This document shows, in pieces, positions 1 to 5,402 of a stretch of DNA of 5,992 nucleotides. How positions within the stretch are numbered: position 1 is the stretch's first letter; each line of letters starts with the position of its first letter. The DNA comes from Microcaldota archaeon (GTDB lineage Archaea > Micrarchaeota > Micrarchaeia > Micrarchaeales > Micrarchaeaceae). The notes under the pieces are model-generated. The model searched no databases. It was not told where the DNA came from and worked only from the letters and a program-made list of their open reading frames with translations. A program made the position numbers and the translations under genes. Location: NCBI GenBank assembly GCA_021829015.1, contig JAJZOJ010000035.1, forward strand, positions 1-5,992, read 5' to 3'.

Positions 1-64
1 GTTGCACATTGCCGTCGCTAATACTTCACAACTACATTTAAAAATTAGCCGCAGATTTTGCAAA

Positions 65-116
65 GTGGGGTCAATTCAGACCAACAGCTAAAGCAATTGG
101 CATATCTTGACCCCAC
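65..116. repeat. Perfect 10-bp inverted repeat with nested inner stem, 3' of dinB
   Basis: The arms GTGGGGTCAA (65-74) and TTGACCCCAC (107-116) are exact reverse complements. Inside them is a second pair, CCAA (81-84) with TTGG (97-100), separated from the outer stem by two equal 6-base internal loops and closing a 12-base loop. In the polymerase transcript the hairpin would begin 10 nt after the dinB stop and be followed by only UUU, so it could help 3'-end formation or stability. Its position and symmetry would equally suit a small REP/MITE-like palindromic element. The arms are seen directly; the role is inferred, and one copy in one window cannot decide it. The remaining bases 1-64 are AT-rich and show nothing else I can support. 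Confidence 0.6.
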
Positions 117-126
117 ACCCCTTTAG

Positions 127-1176
127 TCAGAAAATCTTCCGCTGGCCGCCTTTAGGCTCCAGCAGGTATGCCCTTACCCCTATCTTCCTTACCCTGGATG
201 TCGCAAGGCCCCTTGCTAGCTCCATAGCTATCCCGTAAAGATTGTCATAGGAATCGGAATACCCGCTGAACTTGCGGTTCCTTACCCGTTCGGTGAAGTC
301 GGAGTACCTTGCCTTGACCGATACGCCCTTGAACCACATCCTCTTCCTGGACAGCTCATCGTATACCTCCTTGGACAGCTGCCTCAGCATGGGCTCCAGC
401 TCGGAGATGTCGGAGGTTTCCCTCTCAAGGGTCCTTTCCCTGCCTATGGAGAGCACGCTGGAGCTCTCCTGCACCTTGGCATAGTCCTTGCCGTTTGCTA
501 TCATGTACAATTCCTTCCCGAAGGAGCCTATCGACTCTATGAGAACGTTCGGGTCGGCCCTTGACATCTGCGATATGGTCTCTATGCCCATCGAGTGCAG
601 CTTATCCGCGAGCTTTGGGCCTACCCCCGGTATGGTGCCGACCTTCCTGTCCTTCAGGAAATCCATCAGTTCCTGCTCCCTGACCATGCCCAGGCCGTCT
701 GGCTTAGAGCTGTCGCAGACCATCTTCGCATAGGTCTTTCCGGTGCTTATCCCTATGGTGCAGGGAAGGCGCAGTTTTTCCTTTATCTCCTTCTTGAGGC
801 CCTTGGCGAGGTCCATCGCCTTGTCGTAGTCCATGTCCCCAAGGAGCATAGCCGCCTCGTCTATGCTGAACGGCTCTATGGGAAAGCCGTGGCTTCTCAA
901 AAGGGACATCACCTTGCCAGATGTTTCCTCGTAGTAGGCATCGTCCGATTCCAGGTACACAAGGTCAGGCTTCAGCTTGAGCGCCTGCGCGGTTGGCATC
1001 GCGCTGTGTATCCCGAAGCCCCTTGCGACGTAGTTGCAGGTTTGCACCACCCCGCGCTCCTTTCTCGCTATGGTTCCTGTGCCAACGACTAGGGCCTTTG
1101 ACTTTAGGCGGGGGTGCCTGGCCTCCTCGCATGCGGCGAAGAAGTAATCCATGTCAATGAAGAGCACAAGAGGCAT
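127..1176 (-). CDS. dinB: Y-family translesion DNA polymerase (DinB / Dpo4 type, Pol IV)
   Basis: This is a template-dependent DNA polymerase that copies past damaged bases and lacks proofreading. The 349-aa protein matches Sulfolobus Dpo4 in length and order: palm/fingers at the N-terminus, thumb, then little finger. Visible catalytic residues are D8 in FIDMDYFFAA and D106/E107 in the SIDEA motif, the carboxylates that bind the metals. F13 sits at the steric-gate position that excludes ribonucleotides. The thumb has a helix-hairpin-helix-like stretch, TIPGVGPKLADKLHSMGI, and the little finger ends near RKIGVRAYLL. I chose the ATG at 1176 because MPLVLFIDMDYFF begins where family members begin and GGTGG lies just upstream. 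In-frame ATGs at 1191, 1200 and 1254 would add residues with no family counterpart. The protein ends in QRKIF, only the first half of a PCNA-binding PIP box. It lies 90 bp downstream of aroG on the same strand. Confidence 0.95.
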   Translation of the reverse strand: MPLVLFIDMDYFFAACEEARHPRLKSKALVVGTGTIARKERGVVQTCNYVARGFGIHSAMPTAQALKLKPDLVYLESDDAYYEETSGKVMSLLRSHGFPIEPFSIDEAAMLLGDMDYDKAMDLAKGLKKEIKEKLRLPCTIGISTGKTYAKMVCDSSKPDGLGMVREQELMDFLKDRKVGTIPGVGPKLADKLHSMGIETISQMSRADPNVLIESIGSFGKELYMIANGKDYAKVQESSSVLSIGRERTLERETSDISELEPMLRQLSKEVYDELSRKRMWFKGVSVKARYSDFTERVRNRKFSGYSDSYDNLYGIAMELARGLATSRVRKIGVRAYLLEPKGGQRKIF

Positions 1177-1180
1177 TATA

Positions 1181-1189
1181 CCACCCACC
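1181..1189 (-). promoter_or_regulatory. Shine-Dalgarno-like site supporting the dinB start at 1176
   Basis: On the minus strand GGTGGGTGG ends 4 nt before the ATG at 1176. The GGTGGT part resembles the archaeal anti-SD complement GGUGAU. The spacing is a little short. It supports the 1176 start over those at 1200 and 1254, but it overlaps the codons that would follow the ATG at 1191, so that alternative is not strictly excluded. Confidence 0.45.
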
Positions 1190-1220
1190 ATGTAAGACAT
1201 GATTATTTTGTCTGGGAACA

Positions 1221-1245
1221 TTAAAAAGCCGTGCACTGACGTGCA
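1221..1245 (-). terminator. Small hairpin plus T-tract between aroG and dinB (possible aroG terminator or dinB TATA box)
   Basis: Reading the minus strand, TGCAC (1245-1241) can pair with GTGCA (1236-1232) around a 4-base loop. CGGC and then TTTTTAA follow at 1230-1221. A weak stem followed by a T-run fits archaeal T-tract termination after aroG. The same TTTTTAAT could instead act as a TATA-like element for dinB, with a start expected near 1198. The stem is only 5 bp, so either reading is tentative. Confidence 0.25.
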
Positions 1246-1266
1246 GCACACCATCTGACAATCAGC

Positions 1267-2334
1267 TTAGATGAGCTTGTAGGCGGAGCCCAGCATCCTT
1301 GCCGTGGTATCCCAGTTTATGCACGGGTCCGTTATGGACACACCATAGAGCAGCTTTGAGAGGTCCTTCGGTACCTTCTGGCTCCCCTCGTTTATGTTGC
1401 TCTCCACCATTACCCCGATTATCGAGGGATTGGATTCGCTGGCATACTGCTCTATGACGTTGTTCCAGACATGCTCCTGCCTCTCGTGCATCTTCCCCGA
1501 GTTCGCATGGCTGCAATCGACCATTAGCACCTCGGGCATATTCTCTTCCCTCAGTTTTGCGGCTGCCATGCGTATGCTGTCGAAATCGTAGTTTGGCTTT
1601 CCCCTTCCGCCGCGAAGGACCACGTGTATGTTCTGGTTGCCATGGGTGCGGACTATGCTGGCTACCCCGTCCTCGTTTATCCCCATGAAGCTGTGGCCGA
1701 ACTTTGTCGCCTTCATCGCATCTATCGCAATCTGCAGGTTGCCATCCGTTGAGTTCTTCAATCCCACTGGCATAGAAAGGCCGCTCGCCATCTCCCTGTG
1801 CGTCTGCGATTCTATGGTGCGTGCGCCTATAGCTGCCCAGCTTATGAGATCCGCGGTATACTGCGGGATTATCGGCTCAAGGAATTCGGTGGCTGCAGGA
1901 AGCCCGATCCCGTTTATCTTAATGAGTATTCCCCGTGCCTTCTTGATTCCCGATTCTATGTCATCGGTGCCGTCGAGTTTCGGGTCGTTTATCAGGCCCT
2001 TCCACCCTATCGTGGTGCGCGGCTTCTCGAAGTACACGCGCATCACTATCTCCATCTTGTCCAGGTACCTTAGCCTGAGGGAATTGAGCCTCTCCGCGTA
2101 TTCCAGTGCCGCAGACTCGTCGTGTATCGAGCACGGCCCAACTACGGCCAAAAGCCTCCTGGATTCCTTCCTTAATATTTTGGTTATCCGCTCCCTGCAT
2201 TCAGTAACGGTAGCTTCCGACTTGGCATCTATAGGAAGCTCGTACTTCACCTGCCTTGGCGTAGGAAGGGGCTTGAACTCTTTTACCCTTATGTCCTCGT
2301 GCCTGTGGGATTTTCCCATTCCGATGTCGACCAT
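1267..2334 (-). CDS. aroG: 3-deoxy-7-phosphoheptulonate (DAHP) synthase, class I AroG-type
   Basis: It condenses phosphoenolpyruvate and erythrose 4-phosphate to DAHP, the committed first step of the shikimate route to aromatic amino acids; it acts in the cytosol. The 355-aa protein aligns end to end with E. coli AroG as I recall that sequence. It has VGPCSIHD (metal ligand C68), RVYFEKPRTT and WKGLINDP (PEP/E4P site), GARTIESQTHRE, VGLKNSTDG (K193), LRGG (R241), DCSHANSGK (H276), GVMVESNINEG (E311) and ITDPCINWD (D336). The four metal ligands C, H, E and D are all present. I prefer the ATG at 2334; the TTG at 2364 would add ten residues with no family match, and an ATG at 2319 is also possible. 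The N-terminal extension that allows Phe/Tyr feedback in this subclass is present, so allosteric control is plausible but unproven. No other shikimate gene is in view. This bacterial/fungal-type enzyme is not the usual archaeal solution. Confidence 0.96.
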   Translation of the reverse strand: MVDIGMGKSHRHEDIRVKEFKPLPTPRQVKYELPIDAKSEATVTECRERITKILRKESRRLLAVVGPCSIHDESAALEYAERLNSLRLRYLDKMEIVMRVYFEKPRTTIGWKGLINDPKLDGTDDIESGIKKARGILIKINGIGLPAATEFLEPIIPQYTADLISWAAIGARTIESQTHREMASGLSMPVGLKNSTDGNLQIAIDAMKATKFGHSFMGINEDGVASIVRTHGNQNIHVVLRGGRGKPNYDFDSIRMAAAKLREENMPEVLMVDCSHANSGKMHERQEHVWNNVIEQYASESNPSIIGVMVESNINEGSQKVPKDLSKLLYGVSITDPCINWDTTARMLGSAYKLI

Positions 2335-2397
2335 GATAATCAGATTCCAAGGCTTGCTTCGCAACTGCTGCCTTGCATTCTAGTATCAGTTTCCGAG

Positions 2398-2406
2398 ATA
2401 TAAATA
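2398..2406 (-). promoter_or_regulatory. TATA-like box for aroG
   Basis: The minus strand reads TATTTATAT here, close to the archaeal TATA consensus. Its centre predicts a transcription start near 2376, about 40 nt before the preferred ATG at 2334 and 12 nt before the alternative TTG at 2364. The same bases read on plus (ATATAAATA) also look like a TATA box, so a role in the other direction cannot be excluded. Confidence 0.45.
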
Positions 2407-2444
2407 GCTTGGCGTGAGAATTCTGTGAGGGAACGTGCACGATG

Positions 2445-2452
2445 TTTAAATA
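2445..2452 (+). promoter_or_regulatory. TATA-like box for the glycosyltransferase gene
   Basis: TTTAAATA lies 77 bases upstream of the preferred ATG at 2529 and predicts a start near 2475. That would give a leader of roughly 50 nt containing the mini-ORF at 2482. The assignment rests on base composition and spacing only. Confidence 0.35.
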
Positions 2453-2481
2453 GGTAGCCTTACCACAGCTAACCGAAGTAC

Positions 2482-2526
2482 ATGATGTCAGGGCATTATA
2501 ATTACATTCCGGTTTGGGAAGTGTAG
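2482..2526 (+). other. Possible 14-codon upstream mini-ORF in the glycosyltransferase leader
   Basis: ATGATG at 2482 opens a frame encoding MMSGHYNYIPVWEV and stopping at TAG (2524-2526), two bases before the ATG at 2529. It would start about 7 nt after the start predicted from the TTTAAATA box, so a near-leaderless mRNA would meet this ATG first. Translation coupling to the main gene is conceivable. An ORF this short can arise by chance, and I see no family resemblance. Confidence 0.2.
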
Positions 2527-2528
2527 GG

Positions 2529-4166
2529 ATGAGGAAAGCCAATAGGAAAAGACCAATTGGGAAAAAGGCCAGGCCTGCGGAGAAGACGGCCAAGCATGCC
2601 GAAAGGAAAATGATAGACCGTAGGGCCCTGGCGATATTGGCCCTGGCCCTGATTATTGCAGGAGCATACGCGGCGAAGTTCTACGTGGGAGTGTCCGCTG
2701 CAGGGGATGATGTCGCATACTCCAATTACGCGCATTTCGTGCTCAGCAGGGGATTCAGGCAGAGCAGCGGTGACAGCCTCAGCATACGCATAATGCAGTA
2801 CTACCCGATAGCGTTCTTCTACCTCATATCCAACAACAGCTACTACGCCGGCGCCGCATGGGACATAGTCGCCTACATATCAACTGTCGTTATCGTATTC
2901 TTCATAGGCAAGGAGCTATACAACGAGTTCGCCGGGGCGATAGCCTCAGTTATACTCGCCCTTTTCCCTACGGTAATGATATTCTCCACAACGATGAGCG
3001 ACAACCCTCCGGTGATGTTCTTCGCCGCGCTCGCGATGCTTTTCCTGCTTTATGGGACAAGGAGGCGCAAGGGTTCGTGGTATGCGATGTCAGGGGCATC
3101 CATAATTGCCGCGATCGCGGTCATGCCCCTGGGCCTGATGGCGCTCGCCATATCCATTTTCTACATAATTGTCGAATTCCTGAGGAAGAAACTCGACAGG
3201 AACGTATTGATGTTCTTTGTGGGGCTCCTGATAGGGCTGGCGATACTGTCGTCGTTCAACTACATCAATGCGGGAAAGCCATTCATAACCTTCACCGCGA
3301 CCTTCAGCTACTTCCAGAACATAGGGGGTCCCAACCACATATCGCCAGCCAACAACTACCTCCTGTTCTACTTCGACACTATGTTCCCCTATCACATTGT
3401 GAATGCGCTGTACCACAATCTATCCAGCGGCGGCCATCCTGCATCGCTATGGACGACTATTTTCGCCCCGAACTACAACGTCGTGGGGTTCTACTTCTAC
3501 GTTGCGGTCTTCGCGATGCTCTACCTTCTTTACAAGCGCGATAAGAGGGCATACTTTGCGTTCTTCTGGTTTGCGGTGGGATTCCTGCTCATGGAGTTCG
3601 ACCCTGTGCATTTCACCCTCTCCCCGTTCACGTACATACTTCAGCACAGGCTCGACAGGTACCTGACGTTCATAGAGCCGCCCGTAGCGATCTTGATGTC
3701 TATGGCAATGGTGAGGTTCGTTGAGTCGGCAAGGAAGGCCAACGCAAGGAACGTGCGCATGCTAATTGTTGGCGCGATCATGCTGTTCCTTTTCATTACG
3801 GAGGTTCCAGTGGTGTCGCTGAGCCACAATACCCTCTCCCTTGAGGGAAGATATGAGCTAAATACCGCAAAGTATCTTGAGACACTCCCGAATACGACGG
3901 AAATATACGTGATAAACAACGTAGGGGGCTTCCTACCCACATACATGAAGTTCGACAACTTCAGCAGGTTTTCATCCCCCGGAACGGTGAACTGCAGCCA
4001 GCTGGACCCGAACTCGTATGTTGTAGTGCAGACGATCAGCCAGTACAATGCTGACACTTGTCCATCATGGCAGCTGGTGTACTACACAGTGGAGAACACC
4101 ACATTCAAGCAGGATGTGACAGGCCCAGCGACCCCGTTCGAGCTGAACGTATACCATAACGGTTAG
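2529..4166 (+). CDS. Multi-spanning membrane glycosyltransferase, GT-C fold (PMT/ArnT-like)
   Basis: It probably transfers a sugar from a polyprenyl-phosphate donor to a lipid, glycan or protein on the outer face of the membrane; donor and acceptor cannot be read from sequence. The 545-aa protein begins with a very basic cytosolic tail (14 Lys/Arg in the first 32 residues), then a membrane helix at about 33-54. Next comes a loop with the acidic pair D60-D61 followed by Y64, the usual place of the GT-C catalytic acid. GKELYNEFAG (127-136), SDNPP (157-161) and HRLDRYL (373-379) resemble PMT_2 landmarks. I count about ten to eleven membrane spans, the last ending near 428. A polar tail of about 110 residues follows, with four sequons (N455, N477, N488, N523) and two cysteines (C489, C511), suggesting an outer domain. 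I chose the ATG at 2529 over the TTG at 2514, which adds only five residues. It converges with the GTPase gene, 9 bp apart. Confidence 0.8.
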   Translation: MRKANRKRPIGKKARPAEKTAKHAERKMIDRRALAILALALIIAGAYAAKFYVGVSAAGDDVAYSNYAHFVLSRGFRQSSGDSLSIRIMQYYPIAFFYLISNNSYYAGAAWDIVAYISTVVIVFFIGKELYNEFAGAIASVILALFPTVMIFSTTMSDNPPVMFFAALAMLFLLYGTRRRKGSWYAMSGASIIAAIAVMPLGLMALAISIFYIIVEFLRKKLDRNVLMFFVGLLIGLAILSSFNYINAGKPFITFTATFSYFQNIGGPNHISPANNYLLFYFDTMFPYHIVNALYHNLSSGGHPASLWTTIFAPNYNVVGFYFYVAVFAMLYLLYKRDKRAYFAFFWFAVGFLLMEFDPVHFTLSPFTYILQHRLDRYLTFIEPPVAILMSMAMVRFVESARKANARNVRMLIVGAIMLFLFITEVPVVSLSHNTLSLEGRYELNTAKYLETLPNTTEIYVINNVGGFLPTYMKFDNFSRFSSPGTVNCSQLDPNSYVVVQTISQYNADTCPSWQLVYYTVENTTFKQDVTGPATPFELNVYHNG

Positions 4167-4175
4167 GGCGCCTCT

Positions 4176-5402
4176 TTATTCGACTACGCCTACCCCTACA
4201 AAGTCGTCGTTCCTGTATATCGCGAAACGGCCTAGCTCGCTGTAATCCTCGTAGCGCTCTACGGGGTACTGCACCTTCAGGGACAGGTTCGCATAAACCA
4301 CGTTGTTGGCAGCTATCTTTTTCGAAGGCTCTGAGTACTTCCCGGATATCGGGGACAGTACCCTGCTCACCTTTATCCCCTTGAGGGGCATGAGGTTGTT
4401 GTTCATCTTCAGGGACAGTCCGCCACCTGGGGATGCGTCTATCCCGTTTATCACGAATATCTTTGCGTCGAATGCACCCTTGCGGTACGGCTTCTCTGAT
4501 TTGCCGTAAACTACGCTGCCTCGTTCTATCTCAACGTCCTTCTTGAAGGTGACCGCTACGTTGGCGCCCTCCTTTGCGGTCCTGACCTTCTTCCCTTTCA
4601 CGAACAGGTTGTGCACAGTTGCCGAAGCTCCGTTAGGCTCTATTCTCACTGTGTCGTTGACGGCCATGGAGCCGTTGTAGAGTATTCCGAATATCGTGCG
4701 CTCCCCTTCAATGTCCATGCTGTCCTGCACCAGCATCCTCGTGCCGCTGATGCCGGATTTCTTGGAGTGCCTGCCAGCGAAATCCCTCACTATGTCGAGC
4801 AGCGGCTCCCCCTTGTACCATGGCATGTTCTTTGATATGGAGATCAAGTTCTCGTTGTTGTATGCGGATATGGGTACGAATATCTTGGGCTTGTCGAAGC
4901 CTATCGAATCAAGGTATTCGGATATCTCCCTCTTTGTCCTTTCGAATATGCTTTTGTCGTAGTCCGCGAAGTCCATCTTGTTTATCGCGACTATCAGGGC
5001 CTTTATGCCGAACATCGATGCCAGGAATATGTGCCTCTTCGTCTGCGGCTGGAATCCCTCCTCTTTCTTCACGGAGACCATGAGCACCGCAAGGTCGCTG
5101 TTCGATGCGCCGCTCATCATGTTCTTTATGAGTTCCAGGTGGCCAGGAACGTCGATCAGCTCCAGTATCGCCTTCTTGTAGACAAGCTCAGCCCTTGTGG
5201 TGTCTATCGTCATCTCCTGCACCCTCTCCTCTGCGAAGCTGTCCAGTATGTGGGCTGGCTCGAACCTCGCGGACTTGACGGATTTCTTGACCTCGTTTAT
5301 CCTTGCCTCCGTGGCAGTGCCTGTACCGATAAGCAGGTTGCCGATCAGGGTCGACTTCCCGTGGTCCTTCTCCCCGAGCATCGTTATTATGTATTTGTCC
5401 AT
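4176..5402 (-). CDS. EF-1A/CysN-family translational-type GTPase, probable EF-1A paralogue
   Basis: This is a GTP-binding switch protein of the EF-1A superfamily; the cellular role is unknown. In 408 aa the order is the G domain (about 1-208), a beta-barrel domain 2 (about 218-300) and domain 3 (about 306-408). The G motifs are complete: G1 GEKDHGKST (10-18), switch I MTIDTT with T65, G3 DVPGH (84-88) with the catalytic-type His, G4 NKMD (141-144) and G5 ISA (178-180). NMPWYKGEPLLD near 192-203 and the C-terminal LGRFAIYRNDDFVGVGVV match EF-1A closely. Departures are GEKD for the usual GHVD, EMT for the usual RGIT/GIT in switch I, and no HTAHIAC-like His-Cys stretch in domain 3. It is therefore unlikely to be the main elongation factor. 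CysN is an alternative, but no cysD or sulfate gene is nearby and domain 3 reads as EF-1A. The start is fixed, since the preceding in-frame codon is TGA. Confidence 0.85.
   Translation of the reverse strand: MDKYIITMLGEKDHGKSTLIGNLLIGTGTATEARINEVKKSVKSARFEPAHILDSFAEERVQEMTIDTTRAELVYKKAILELIDVPGHLELIKNMMSGASNSDLAVLMVSVKKEEGFQPQTKRHIFLASMFGIKALIVAINKMDFADYDKSIFERTKREISEYLDSIGFDKPKIFVPISAYNNENLISISKNMPWYKGEPLLDIVRDFAGRHSKKSGISGTRMLVQDSMDIEGERTIFGILYNGSMAVNDTVRIEPNGASATVHNLFVKGKKVRTAKEGANVAVTFKKDVEIERGSVVYGKSEKPYRKGAFDAKIFVINGIDASPGGGLSLKMNNNLMPLKGIKVSRVLSPISGKYSEPSKKIAANNVVYANLSLKVQYPVERYEDYSELGRFAIYRNDDFVGVGVVE

Noticed and set aside
1..64. Weak inverted repeat GCTAAT (17-22) / ATTAGC (44-49) and TTGCA (2-6) / TGCAA (59-63)
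   Set aside because: The arms are only 5-6 bp in AT-rich sequence, which is expected by chance.
595..1092. Plus-strand ORF of 165 aa opposite dinB
   Set aside because: It lies wholly within the polymerase gene on the opposite strand and has no family motif.
1177..1254. Longer dinB starting at the ATG at 1254
   Set aside because: The extra 26 residues have no counterpart in the family, which begins at the catalytic strand, and an SD-like site precedes 1176.
1628..2383. Long plus-strand ORF (251 aa) opposite the DAHP synthase gene
   Set aside because: It is antisense to a gene with every catalytic residue in place, and its translation has no recognisable domain. It reflects codon bias on the other strand.
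2858..3544. Second-frame plus-strand ORF of 228 aa inside the glycosyltransferase gene
   Set aside because: The main frame gives a coherent membrane protein with GT-C landmarks. This frame is Arg/His-rich and patternless.
4176..5402. CysN (sulfate adenylyltransferase large subunit)
   Set aside because: The G domain is similar, but the C-terminal LGRF...VGVGVV is EF-1A-like, G1 has DHGKS rather than DDGKS, and no cysD is adjacent.
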